64,000 bases of DNA from Planctomycetota bacterium (lineage in GTDB: Bacteria > Planctomycetota > OFTM77). Each line of letters starts with the position of its first letter. Position 1 is the stretch's first letter. The notes beneath the pieces were generated by a model that had not been told where the DNA came from, ran no database searches, and saw only the letters and a program-made list of their open reading frames with translations. The stretch lies in NCBI GenBank assembly GCA_029260795.1, contig JAJDCO010000097.1, positions 1-64,000 of the forward strand, given 5' to 3'. Shown here in pieces: positions 54,657-63,726 of the stretch. A program made the translations under genes and the position numbers.

Positions 54657-55733
54657 TCAGCGCGTGGGGGCCGGAACCCGCGATTCCTTGGGCTCGGCGA
54701 GGTCCGGTGCGAAGGCGCCCTCAGTCTTGGGGCCCCTCAGCGCGACGCGCAATGCCTTGAGCGGATGCGAGAAGGTGTCGTTGACCGCCGTCGGCTCGAA
54801 GCCACAGTGGACTTGGCAATGGTTGCACCGCTCGTTGCGCCCCAGGCCGTACCGCTCCCACGGCGTCTCGTCCATCAGCTCCTGGAATGACTGCGCGTAG
54901 CCCTCGTCGACCAGGAGATAGCAAGGCTTCTGCCAGCCGAAGACGTTGCGGGTCGGATTGCCCCAGGGCGTGCACTGATAGGTCTGGTTGCCGGCCAGGA
55001 AGTCGAGGAAGAGGCTCGACTGATTGAACCTCCAGGAGCGCCCCTTGCCGAGCGAGAACACGTTTCGGAACAGCTGCTTGCTCGCCTGGCGCTCCAGGAA
55101 GATCTCCTGCTCGGGCGCGTGCGAGTAGTTGAAGCCCGGCGACACCGTGACGCCCTCGACTCCGAGCTCCGTCGCTCGATCCATGAACTCCGCCACTCGC
55201 TCCGGAATCGCGTCATTGAACAGCGTGCAGTTGATCGTGACACGAAAGCCACGTCCCCGAGCTGCTTGGATCGCGCGCACCGCGACGTCGTACACACCAT
55301 CACGACAGACCGAGCGGTCGTGCTCCTCGCGATTGCCATCCAGGTGAATCGAGAAGGTGAGATACGGCGACGGCCGAAAGCGATCCAGCCGCTTCTCGAG
55401 GAGGATGGCATTCGTGCACAGGTAGACGAACTTCTTGCGTGCCGAGATCCCCTCGACGATCGAGACGATCTCGGGATGCAGCAGTGGCTCGCCGCCGGGA
55501 ATCGAGACGATGGGCGCTCCGCACTCGTCGACGGCTCTCAAGCACTCCTCGAGGCTGAGCCGGCGCTTGAGAATCTCCTCGGGGTAGTCGATCTTGCCGC
55601 AGCCGGCACAGGCGAGGTTGCACTGGAATAGCGGCTCGAGCATCAGGACCAGCGGGTAGCGCTTCTCCCTCCGGAGCTTCTTGCCGAGGAGATACTTCGC
55701 GATCCGGTATTGCTGAATCAGGGGAACGGACAT
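54657..55733 (-). CDS. hpnH: Adenosylhopane synthase HpnH (radical SAM)
   Basis: Radical-SAM enzyme that adds a 5'-deoxyadenosyl group to diploptene to give adenosylhopane, the first step to C35 bacteriohopanepolyols. The 358-residue protein has the cluster motif C-x3-C-x2-C at Cys38, Cys42 and Cys45 (FQCNLACAGCGKIDYP). PGGEPLLHPEI, FSIHLDG, and the C-terminal cysteine group CNHCQVHCGFEPTA are characteristic of HpnH. The start at 55733 is chosen from the conserved N-terminus SVPLIQQYRIAKYLL; the frame is open further upstream. HpnG, which acts next, is in the same operon. Confidence 0.95.
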   Translation of the reverse strand: MSVPLIQQYRIAKYLLGKKLRREKRYPLVLMLEPLFQCNLACAGCGKIDYPEEILKRRLSLEECLRAVDECGAPIVSIPGGEPLLHPEIVSIVEGISARKKFVYLCTNAILLEKRLDRFRPSPYLTFSIHLDGNREEHDRSVCRDGVYDVAVRAIQAARGRGFRVTINCTLFNDAIPERVAEFMDRATELGVEGVTVSPGFNYSHAPEQEIFLERQASKQLFRNVFSLGKGRSWRFNQSSLFLDFLAGNQTYQCTPWGNPTRNVFGWQKPCYLLVDEGYAQSFQELMDETPWERYGLGRNERCNHCQVHCGFEPTAVNDTFSHPLKALRVALRGPKTEGAFAPDLAEPKESRVPAPTR

Positions 55734-55870
55734 CGTGGCTCGTCGCTTGGCAAAGGAAGGCTCGCGAGCGTTCGAGTCCCGGCCCGAATACGGAAGCCGG
55801 TTGCAGAGACTCGCCGGCACCAATCATCGCCTGTGGTGGAATCGCGCGCACGGTCCATTCGAAGAATTCG

Positions 55871-56887
55871 TCATCGGTTGCTCGGCCGGTCCCGGGAGCT
55901 CAAGTAACCCCGGCTCTCGAACCACGCGATGGCGTCGCGGAGCGCCTCGACCGATGGGCGAGGCGAGTAGCCGAGCTCGCGTTCGGCTTTGGCATGGCTG
56001 AAGAACATGCGCTTGCGAGCCATGCGGACACCGTCGACGGTGACCCGTGGCTCCGGTCCGCGCGTCAGACGGGCCCAGGCCTGGGATGCCCAAGCCACGG
56101 GGAGAATGAGCCCGTGCGGCAGCCGGAGCGACGGAGCCTTGCCTCCCGTCAGGTTGGCGACCTCCACCAGAATCTCGCGAAGCGTGAGATTCTCGCCGCC
56201 GAGGACGTAGCGATCTCCGAGCCTGCCGCGCTCGAGCGCTTGCAGATGTCCCTCGGCCACGTCGTCGACATGAACGACGTTGAGGCCCGTGTCCACGTAC
56301 GCCGGCATGTTGCCACTCGCCGCATCGACGATCATCCGGCCGGTCGGCGTGGGCTTGATGTCGCGAGGTCCGATCGGTGCCGTCGGATTGACGATCACCG
56401 CCGGAAGGCTCGCCTCGCGCACCAGGCGGCGCACCTCTTCCTCGGCCAGGAACTTCGAACGCTTGTAGTGTCCGATCATGCTGGCGAGGCTCGAAGGTGT
56501 CTCCTCGTCCGACGGCCGTGAGCCGTCGAGGAGCCCCAGAGTCGCCACGCTACTCGTGTACACGATGCGCTGCACGCCGCCAGCCAGGGCAGCTTCCATG
56601 AGGTGGCGTGTCCCGGACACATTCGTCTCGTAGAGCTCACGAGAGTCTCGGGTCCAGAGTCGGTAGTCGGCCGCGGCATGAAAGAGCACTCGGCAGCCGG
56701 CCAGTGCCAGAGCCAGTGAGCTTGGATCGCGGAGATCGCCCAACCGCTCCTCGACCTCGAGGCCTTCGAGGTTTCCACGCGGGCTGTCGGTGCGCACGAG
56801 CACTCGCACGCGCTCGCCTCGCCCGAGCAGCTTGCGCACGAGGGCAGAACCGACGAAGCCGGAAGCACCGGTCACCAGGGTCGTCAT
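55871..56887 (-). CDS. hpnA: Hopanoid-associated sugar epimerase HpnA
   Basis: NAD-dependent epimerase/dehydratase-fold protein of 338 residues. TGASGFVGSALV is the NAD loop, YTSSVATLG the Ser region, and YKRSK the catalytic Tyr-x3-Lys. NPTAPIGPRDIKPTPTGR is typical of HpnA. Its precise reaction in hopanoid biosynthesis is not established. Its ATG overlaps the stop of hpnN by ATGA, and hpnH follows after 137 bases on the same strand. Confidence 0.92.
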   Translation of the reverse strand: MTTLVTGASGFVGSALVRKLLGRGERVRVLVRTDSPRGNLEGLEVEERLGDLRDPSSLALALAGCRVLFHAAADYRLWTRDSRELYETNVSGTRHLMEAALAGGVQRIVYTSSVATLGLLDGSRPSDEETPSSLASMIGHYKRSKFLAEEEVRRLVREASLPAVIVNPTAPIGPRDIKPTPTGRMIVDAASGNMPAYVDTGLNVVHVDDVAEGHLQALERGRLGDRYVLGGENLTLREILVEVANLTGGKAPSLRLPHGLILPVAWASQAWARLTRGPEPRVTVDGVRMARKRMFFSHAKAERELGYSPRPSVEALRDAIAWFESRGYLSSRDRPSNR

Positions 56888-59499
56888 GGATTCGGCGCTC
56901 CGGCTGGTTTCGTGCCCGAAAGCGGCAGCACCGGAAGCACGACCATCGTCGACAGGAGCACGCTGCCGATTCCGATGGCGAGCAACAAGCCGAGGCTCGC
57001 GGTTCCGACATGAGGAGAGAGCGCCAGACTTCCGAATCCTCCGATCGTCGTCAACGAGCTGAAGAGCACCGCCCGCGACGTACTCGTTCGGAGCAAGGAG
57101 CGATCACCCGAGAGCCCGAGGCGATGCCGATGCACCATGTGAATGCCGTTGTCGATACCAAGGCCGAGCAGCAAGGGCAGCGCAATCACGTTGGCGAAGT
57201 TGAAACGTAGCCCGATCAGGACCGCCAGGGCGCCGGTGAGAATGCCACCGAGCACCAGCGGCGTCAGCACCGCGAGCACGTCGAGCGGGCGACGAAAGAT
57301 CAGGATCAGCACGATCAGGTTTGCGGCGAAGGCGAACAGGAACGCGCGTTGAAAAGCATCGACGGCGAGCCGGCCGGCGTCCCGTGAGATCACCGGAGCG
57401 CCGGTCGCGCTCGGGTCGACCGATTGCACCGCCCTCACGAACGCATCGAGTGACGCCGGATCGTCCAGCGAGCTCGAGGGAATCACGTCGAGTCGGAAGG
57501 TTCCGCGAGCGGATCGCCATCGATTCCGAATCCCCGCCGGGATGTCGGCCGGACCCACCTCGCGCTGCCCGGTCAATCGCGCGAGCTCCTCGAAGAGCGT
57601 CGGGAGGCCCCCGAGGAGGCTCGCCTGCAAGCGGCGCATCCGCCGCGAATCGTCCTCTGGCGCTGCCGGCTCCCGGAACCGCTCCTGGGCACGTCGAAGC
57701 CGAGCGGCGGCGGGCGCCAGGTCCCCTTCCAGTGGCAGAGCTCCTTCGAGCCGAGCCAGGGACTCGAGGACTCGCGTCGGGCTCTCGATCTGGACGGCTT
57801 CCGGTTTCATTGCGGGAAGCAGGGCGAGGCTCGAGAGCCGGGCGATCTTCTCGGACTGGTCGGTCGGGACGAGGTCCTCGATCGTCAGGACGCTCGCCAC
57901 CTCGGGCAGAGCTTCGAGGCTTCGGACCTTCGCTTCGAGCTCAGCCGGCGACTCGGCGAGAAGGTGAGCACGGAGCGGCGTCGTCTCGGGATCTTCCGCC
58001 AAGGCATCGAAGGTCGAAACCGACTCGCTCCGCGGGTCGCGCAGTCGGTGGGGGTCGGGATCGAAGGTGGCCTGAAAGCAGATCACCGTCCCGGCGACAG
58101 CGAAGAGGGCCGAGAGCCAACGCACGAGTCGTCGGTGACGGAGCACCGGTCCCGCGAGGATCTCCTCCCAGGGACGGCGGCCTTCTCTCGGAGGGCGCTC
58201 ACCGCCTCCGAACAAGAGGATCAGCGCCGGGAGAAGGGTGACGTTGATGAGGAGGCTGATGAAGATGCCCCCACTGGCGATGAGCCCGAGCTCGGCCACG
58301 GCGTCGAAGGACGTCGGCACGAACGCGAGGAAGCCGAAGGCCGTCGTCAAGGCGGCCAAGAGCAACGAGATCCCGATCTCTCGAATCGTGCGGAGGAGTC
58401 GGTCGAGGCGATCACGGCCGTCCTTGGCGAGCTCACGGTATCGCGCGCAGAAGTGGATCGAGCCGTCGACTCCCAGGCTGATGTAGAGGACCGCGAACGC
58501 AATCGAGATGAGGTTGAGCCGCCCGACGGTCAGGGCGGCAAACGCCGCTGTCCAGGACAGCCCGATGATCAGCGCGACCAACGATATCGTCACCAGTCGC
58601 CACGACCCGAGGGCGAGACGAAGCAAGATCGCGACCAGCAAGAACGACAGCACTGCCGAACGTTCGACGCCGGTCTCCGAGCTCACCAGCTCTTCATGGA
58701 GCAGCGCCACCTCACCCGTCACCCGCACTCGCACGCCGTTCGACGCGTCGAGCTCATCGATCCAGGAACGGACGCGATTCATCGCGCGCTCGGCGGGAAG
58801 GAGCGCGTCATAGTCGAGGCGCGGTTGGCAGGTGATCACGCGTCGCGAGCTTCGAGGGGCGAGGTCGCCCGATAGGAGCACTCCTCGCCAATCGATCGGG
58901 GCGTCTTCACCGTCGGTGGCCCTCGAGATCGCGGTCGCGAGAGGATCGATCAGCGAGCTGAGGCCGGCCGCGACTCGCGGGTCCGGCGACAGCGAAGAGA
59001 GCCGGACCGCGCTCTCGAGAAACGTCACCAAGCCCGGCACCGTCGGATGACTCGACAAGGTCTCAATCAGCGGACGAGCGCGTTCGATCTGTTCGACCAG
59101 CGACGACACGGTGGGGAGGGGCAGGAAAAGAACGCCTCGATCCACGAAGTACGCTTCACCCCGGGGATCGTCGATCGAGGAGAAGAGCTCGTCGTGCTCG
59201 AGGTTTCCTCGGAGCTGGTCGGCCGTCGCGTTCACCTCGGCCGGGCTCGAGCCCTCGATGACGAGCAGCAGCGTCTGCTCGAGCTGAGGGAAGGCCCGGC
59301 GGAACGCCGCGTGATGCTCTCGGAACGGCATGTCGCGCGCGAACATCTCTGCGGTGTCGGTATCGATCTCGAGATTCAGGGCCGCGTAGAAGGACGACCA
59401 GATCGTCAGTGCGATCGCGAGCACGGAGACGAGGCCCGCCCGAATCTTCGGGCTCCGCAGGACGGAACGCTTCCCACTCGCCTCGCTCACCTCGGCCAC
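56884..59499 (-). CDS. hpnN: Hopanoid transporter HpnN (RND family)
   Basis: An 871-residue inner-membrane protein of the RND superfamily that, in alphaproteobacteria, moves hopanoids to the outer membrane. It has twelve membrane helices in two halves with large periplasmic loops. Conserved elements include LGVDGSIHFCARYRE and LGLGIDNGIHMVHRHR in matching positions of the two halves, which carry the Asp residues of the proton relay. LEIDTDTAEMF at the start of the first loop is typical of HpnN/MmpL-like lipid transporters. It begins at GTG seven bases after the hpnG stop and overlaps hpnA. Confidence 0.92.
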   Translation of the reverse strand: MAEVSEASGKRSVLRSPKIRAGLVSVLAIALTIWSSFYAALNLEIDTDTAEMFARDMPFREHHAAFRRAFPQLEQTLLLVIEGSSPAEVNATADQLRGNLEHDELFSSIDDPRGEAYFVDRGVLFLPLPTVSSLVEQIERARPLIETLSSHPTVPGLVTFLESAVRLSSLSPDPRVAAGLSSLIDPLATAISRATDGEDAPIDWRGVLLSGDLAPRSSRRVITCQPRLDYDALLPAERAMNRVRSWIDELDASNGVRVRVTGEVALLHEELVSSETGVERSAVLSFLLVAILLRLALGSWRLVTISLVALIIGLSWTAAFAALTVGRLNLISIAFAVLYISLGVDGSIHFCARYRELAKDGRDRLDRLLRTIREIGISLLLAALTTAFGFLAFVPTSFDAVAELGLIASGGIFISLLINVTLLPALILLFGGGERPPREGRRPWEEILAGPVLRHRRLVRWLSALFAVAGTVICFQATFDPDPHRLRDPRSESVSTFDALAEDPETTPLRAHLLAESPAELEAKVRSLEALPEVASVLTIEDLVPTDQSEKIARLSSLALLPAMKPEAVQIESPTRVLESLARLEGALPLEGDLAPAAARLRRAQERFREPAAPEDDSRRMRRLQASLLGGLPTLFEELARLTGQREVGPADIPAGIRNRWRSARGTFRLDVIPSSSLDDPASLDAFVRAVQSVDPSATGAPVISRDAGRLAVDAFQRAFLFAFAANLIVLILIFRRPLDVLAVLTPLVLGGILTGALAVLIGLRFNFANVIALPLLLGLGIDNGIHMVHRHRLGLSGDRSLLRTSTSRAVLFSSLTTIGGFGSLALSPHVGTASLGLLLAIGIGSVLLSTMVVLPVLPLSGTKPAGAPNP

Positions 59500-59506
59500 C
59501 GGACCC

Positions 59507-60241
59507 TCATGACTCGCCCTTCCGCGAGAGTGTGGACCGAGGGGGACCCTGAAGGCGGGGCCCGGCTCGGTGAACGATCCTGGCCAAGGTCACTTGCGCC
59601 TTGCGGAACCCCAGCAGCAGGCGAATCGAGTGGCCCACCTCCTGAGGCCGGCGGAGCAGGGCCTTCATGGCGGCACCGAGACGAATCCGTCCCTGGCTGT
59701 CGACCGCCACCCGGACCAGCTCGGGCAAGGGAACGTCGGCCGCATCCGAGATGGCGCGAATGCAGACGCACGGTAGCCGACACTCCTGTGCGATCGCCGC
59801 GACCGCCGCGCTCTCCATGTCGACCGCGGCCGCACCCGTCTGCGCGAAGGCGCGCCGCTTGGCCTCGACCGTCGTGAGAACCTCTCTCGCCTCGGCGAGC
59901 GGTGCCATGCAGATCGGTGTTCGATCGTCGCGACAGGTGGAGAGCCGGTCTCGCCAGTCACGATCCAGCGGGAGATCCCCGTCGACGGTGACGACTGATG
60001 CGGGAAGTAGAAGTGTGCCTGCAGACACGGTCGGGTCGAGGGCTCCGGCGGTTCCGAAGCTGACGAGTGCGGACGCGCCTCGCGAGACGAGAGCGTGCGC
60101 GGCCTCCGTCGCCGCTCGGGCTCCGACACCGGACACGCAGATCAACCGCTCCGAGTGTTGGACGATCTCACCTCGCCCGCGAGGAGCTTTGCGACCGAAG
60201 CTCTTCGCCTCGAGGGCGAGGGCGACGACGACGCCGATCAC
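59507..60241 (-). CDS. hpnG: Adenosylhopane nucleosidase/phosphorylase HpnG
   Basis: Removes adenine from adenosylhopane to yield ribosylhopane, following HpnH. The 244-residue protein belongs to the MTA/SAH nucleosidase family: VSGVGARAATEAAHALVSRGASALVSFGTAGALD near the start, then AVDMESAAVAAIAQECRLPCVCIRAISDAAD with the catalytic Glu and Asp. The GTG start at 60241 overlaps the stop of shc by GTGA. The C-terminal 45 residues (after LLRRP) are basic and poorly conserved in look. Confidence 0.9.
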   Translation of the reverse strand: MIGVVVALALEAKSFGRKAPRGRGEIVQHSERLICVSGVGARAATEAAHALVSRGASALVSFGTAGALDPTVSAGTLLLPASVVTVDGDLPLDRDWRDRLSTCRDDRTPICMAPLAEAREVLTTVEAKRRAFAQTGAAAVDMESAAVAAIAQECRLPCVCIRAISDAADVPLPELVRVAVDSQGRIRLGAAMKALLRRPQEVGHSIRLLLGFRKAQVTLARIVHRAGPRLQGPPRSTLSRKGES

Positions 60242-62148
60242 GACCGGACGTTGCGATAGCGGGCGAGCGCCCACAGCGGGAAGTACTTCCGGTAGCCGTG
60301 GTAGCGCAGGTAGAAGACCCGCGGAAAGCCGGGAGCCGTGAACCACTCATCGTGCCAGAAGCCGTCTTCACCTTGTGTCGACAGCAGGTAGGCGACTGCT
60401 CGGTGGACCGCGAGAGAATCCCGCTCGCCGGCCGCCAGGAGCGCGAGCAGAGCCCAGGCCGTTTGAAAAGACGTGCCGGGGCCTTCGCCAGCGAGGCGTG
60501 GGTCGGTATAGCTGTCGTTCGATTCGCCGAAGCTTCCGTCTTCGCGCTGCCGAGCCTTCAGCCATTCGACCGCACGGTCGACGATCGCACGGTCGACGCG
60601 TTCTCCAGCCTGCTCGAGTGCGGCCAGCACCGACCAGGTGCCGTAGACGTAGTTGGTTCCCCAGCGACCGAACCAGGCGCCACTTTCCTCCTGCTCCTTC
60701 GCGAGGTACTCCAAGCTGCGGCGCAGGGCCTCTTCCCACTCGGCGGCATCGAGGAGCGCGAAGAAGGTGACGCAGCGGGCGGTCACGTCGGCGGTGGGAG
60801 GATCGAGCAATGCACCGTGGTCAGCGAAGGGGATCTCGTTGAGATAGTAGGCGGTGTTGTCGAGGTCGAAGGCCGCCCATCCGCCGTTCGTCGATTGCAT
60901 GCCACGGAGCCAACGCGCTGCACGATCGGCAGCGGCGAGGTCCTGGTCGCGTCCCGACTGCAGCAGTGCCCAGCCGATCATCGCCGTATCATCGAGGTCG
61001 GGATAGTGGGGGTTGGCGTACTCGAAAGCCCAGCCGCCACCGCGGAGATCGGGGCGAGAATCTCGCCAATCGCCCGGTTCGTCGTCGAGCTGCCGCTCGA
61101 GCATCCAATCGAGCCCGCGATGCACCGCGTCGCTGCTTTCGCCTCGATCGACCTCCTGGAGAGTGAGGCAGCTGATGGCCGTATCCCAGATCGGCGAGAG
61201 GCAAGGCTGGCAGTAGGCCGAGTCCTCCTCGATGACGAGGAGCTTCTTCAAGGCCTGACGGGCCGTCTGGCAAGCGGGATCCTGCGCGTCGCGCCCGAGG
61301 ACGACGAGCATCTCGAGCGCGTTCACCATGGCCGGGAAGATCGCCCCGAGGCCGTCTTCACCATTCAGACGCTCGAGGACCCACGCCTCGGCCTTCGCGA
61401 CCGCACGTGCTCGAAGACGTCGCGGGATGAGCGGCTCGACCGCTCTCCCGATTCGATCCAGGATCAAGAACAGCTGACCCACGAAGGTTTGGGGTCGGGT
61501 GTCGCAGCGCAGGCGATCAGGCGGCGAGGAGAAGAGCTCGGGTACCCCGACCGCGCGCGGATTCTTTGCGCTCGCCCGGAGACTGCACAGCGTCACGAGC
61601 GGCACCATCACGGTGCGTGACCAGTAAGAGACCTTGCTCAGATGAAAGGGGAACCAGCGAGGGAAGAGCAAGATCTCGACCGGTGTGAACGGGACGGCTT
61701 TCCAAGGGACCTGACCGAAGAGAGCCAGCGTGATGCGAGTGAACACGTTCGCCCGCGCCGCGCCGCCTCGGGACAGAATGGCCGCGCGCGCACGCTCCAA
61801 GTGCGGGGCGTCGGGAGAGTCCCCGATGATCTTGAGCGCATAGTAGACCTTGACGGTGCAGCTCACATCGACTTCGCCGCCGTGATAGAGGGGCCAACCG
61901 CCTTCGTCGTTCTGACGAGCTCGGAGGTAGACGCCGATCTTCCTTTCGAGCACCTCGTCGATCTCGTCGACGAAGTGCGTCATCAAGACGTACTCGGCCG
62001 GAATCGTGCAGTCGGCTTCGAGCTCGAACCACCAATGCCCATCACTTCTTTGGCAGTCGAGGAGCGCCTGGCGGGCAGCTTGGATCGCTTCGTCCAGACG
62101 CGAGTCGGCTGGCGCGAGAGCAGTCTCAGAAGGAAGAGACGCAGTCAT
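60238..62148 (-). CDS. shc: Squalene-hopene cyclase
   Basis: Cyclises squalene to hopene and hopanol at the membrane surface. The 636-residue protein has the catalytic DxDD motif in HYPDLDDTAMIGW (Asp384, Asp386, Asp387) and many QW repeats (for example DGHWWFELEAD, NDEGGWPLYHGG, NGGWAAFD, DGSFGES and DGFWHDEWFTAPGFPRVFYLRYHGY). Length and QW spacing match bacterial cyclases. Its ATG overlaps the stop of the squalene synthase gene by ATGA, and hpnG starts on its last codon. Confidence 0.96.
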   Translation of the reverse strand: MTASLPSETALAPADSRLDEAIQAARQALLDCQRSDGHWWFELEADCTIPAEYVLMTHFVDEIDEVLERKIGVYLRARQNDEGGWPLYHGGEVDVSCTVKVYYALKIIGDSPDAPHLERARAAILSRGGAARANVFTRITLALFGQVPWKAVPFTPVEILLFPRWFPFHLSKVSYWSRTVMVPLVTLCSLRASAKNPRAVGVPELFSSPPDRLRCDTRPQTFVGQLFLILDRIGRAVEPLIPRRLRARAVAKAEAWVLERLNGEDGLGAIFPAMVNALEMLVVLGRDAQDPACQTARQALKKLLVIEEDSAYCQPCLSPIWDTAISCLTLQEVDRGESSDAVHRGLDWMLERQLDDEPGDWRDSRPDLRGGGWAFEYANPHYPDLDDTAMIGWALLQSGRDQDLAAADRAARWLRGMQSTNGGWAAFDLDNTAYYLNEIPFADHGALLDPPTADVTARCVTFFALLDAAEWEEALRRSLEYLAKEQEESGAWFGRWGTNYVYGTWSVLAALEQAGERVDRAIVDRAVEWLKARQREDGSFGESNDSYTDPRLAGEGPGTSFQTAWALLALLAAGERDSLAVHRAVAYLLSTQGEDGFWHDEWFTAPGFPRVFYLRYHGYRKYFPLWALARYRNVRS

Positions 62149-63269
62149 TCGGAAACCTGTGAATTCGTCGCCAAGGAAGAGGGGACGGCCGGGGCGAGGC
62201 TCGCGAGCGGGACTCCGAGAGAGGCCATACGAAAGAGGAGCCGAACGAGCCGGTCGTGCCGGACCACTCGCTCCATGATCGCGATCATCATGCGGACGGT
62301 GCGCCTCTTGATCTTGGCCTCGGCGGTCGATCGGAATCCTGGATGATGATGGATCTTCCTCAGCGTGAGGATCGCGAGCCCGATCGCCCAGAGACAGAAC
62401 TTCCGGATGCCCGCCTCCTCGCGAGGAATCGTGAGTGCATAGTCGAGAGCGTGCCTCAGATGTCCATGAGCGACTCCGATCAGCTCGGTGAGCCCGGCTT
62501 CGAAGCCGGTCGCCTGGGAGTCGTCACCGAGGCGACTCCAGTCGACTCCGTGGGCTTCGAACACGTCTCGAGGCAGCCAGCAGACTCCCCGGCTCCGGTC
62601 GTCCCAGATGTCCTTGAGGATGTTGATCATCTGAAGACCTTGGCCGAAGGACGCGGCAAGGGGAGCCAGTCGGGGCTGCCGACGGTGCAGCTCGGGAGAG
62701 CTCTCACAGAAGAGCACGGTGAGAACCTCACCCACGATCCCGGCGACGTGGTAGCAGTACGCATCGAGCTCACCAAGGTCTCGGAGACCCGAGGCACAGC
62801 TTTTACGGTGAAAGTGATCCATGCCGGAGCTCATGATGCGCAAGCCACGGGTGACGGCACTCTGCTGACGCGCCGTGAATCCTTCCTGAACTCGGATCAC
62901 ACGTGCGAGGTGCTGCACGAGCTCATGCTCCGCGTCGAGCGTCGCGGGAGAGAGCCGAGGGTGCAGCTCGTCGGCGAGGCTCTGCGCCGAGACTTGCCCG
63001 CTCATCACGTCGTCGAACATCGAGAGGAATCGGCTCTTGTCGTCGGCGCTCAGCGCCGGCTCATCCTCGATCGTGTCCACGATTCGACAAAGGAGGTAGT
63101 AGTTCCGAACGACTCGCCGAAGCTCACCGGGCAGCAGGGGAATCGTGATGGCGAACGTCCGCGAGACCCCGGGGAGAATGGACTCCTCGAACTGTTCGTC
63201 GGAGATCGGCAGACGGCTCTCCGGTGGTGTCGCCTCGGGCCGATCCGCGCTCGGCGTCTCGGCAGACAT
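62145..63269 (-). CDS. Squalene synthase-type prenyltransferase
   Basis: Condenses two farnesyl diphosphates. The 374-residue protein has the first Asp-rich motif CRIVDTIEDE (Asp65, Glu68, Asp69) and the second NILKDIWDDRSRGVCWLPRDVF (Asn216, Asp220, Asp223, Asp224). The wording resembles eukaryotic-type squalene synthase (DTIEDE and the Arg-Gly-x-x-W-L-P-R-D-V/L turn) more than the HpnC/HpnD pair, so one enzyme with NADPH may make squalene directly. There is no hpnE in the window. The start at 63269 (SAETPSADRP) is chosen because the open frame further upstream has poor third-position GC. First gene of the hopanoid operon. Confidence 0.85.
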   Translation of the reverse strand: MSAETPSADRPEATPPESRLPISDEQFEESILPGVSRTFAITIPLLPGELRRVVRNYYLLCRIVDTIEDEPALSADDKSRFLSMFDDVMSGQVSAQSLADELHPRLSPATLDAEHELVQHLARVIRVQEGFTARQQSAVTRGLRIMSSGMDHFHRKSCASGLRDLGELDAYCYHVAGIVGEVLTVLFCESSPELHRRQPRLAPLAASFGQGLQMINILKDIWDDRSRGVCWLPRDVFEAHGVDWSRLGDDSQATGFEAGLTELIGVAHGHLRHALDYALTIPREEAGIRKFCLWAIGLAILTLRKIHHHPGFRSTAEAKIKRRTVRMMIAIMERVVRHDRLVRLLFRMASLGVPLASLAPAVPSSLATNSQVSE

Positions 63270-63726
63270 TCTGTGAGCGGAGCTCAGATTCTGCGTGTAC
63301 CGCAATCCAGCCTCGATCGAGAATGCGGGCCCGAGGATCTCACCCAGGACTTGTGTGCCGGCCAATCCTCGGTGGAGACTCAGGTCGCTGAACCGGGCGA
63401 CCTCGAAGTGCTCCCGAAGTCTATCCGAAGGATCGGCCTCGGAGCCATGCTCAAAGAGCGGTTTCTCCGAGAGCGGAGTGCTGGGCGATGCTCGACGCCA
63501 ACGATCGGGATCGAGGTGAATGGGCTGGGTGAGGTCGCTCCTTCGGGGCACAGCGTGAACCGCTGCCCGACGTGAAGACTCGGGAGGAGGGGGGGCGGGG
63601 GAGGCGTTTGCGGGTATCTCATCGGCAATCGGTTTCGCGGCCCGCGCGTCCTGAAGGGACGCCTTCGGCGATCGGGCCGGCCTTTCGTGCACACCCGTCG
63701 CCGCTGTGTTCATAGATGCTATCCGC
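63270..63726. other. Region upstream of the hopanoid operon, no supported gene
   Basis: A minus-strand frame continuous with the squalene synthase gene stays open to 63713, but its third-position GC falls clearly below that of the gene body and the sequence is Pro/Arg-rich, so I treat it as leader. The promoter of the hopanoid operon should lie here. No clear hexamer pair is seen. Confidence 0.35.

Noticed and set aside
62256-63575. A long plus-strand open frame of about 440 codons opposite the squalene synthase gene
   Set aside because: It mirrors the codon phase of the minus-strand gene and is open only because the complements of stop codons are rare in GC-rich coding sequence; it has no recognisable protein features.
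63270-63713. N-terminal extension of the squalene synthase frame
   Set aside because: Third-position GC drops and the sequence is Pro/Arg-rich; the family start fits 63269. It remains possible but is not supported.
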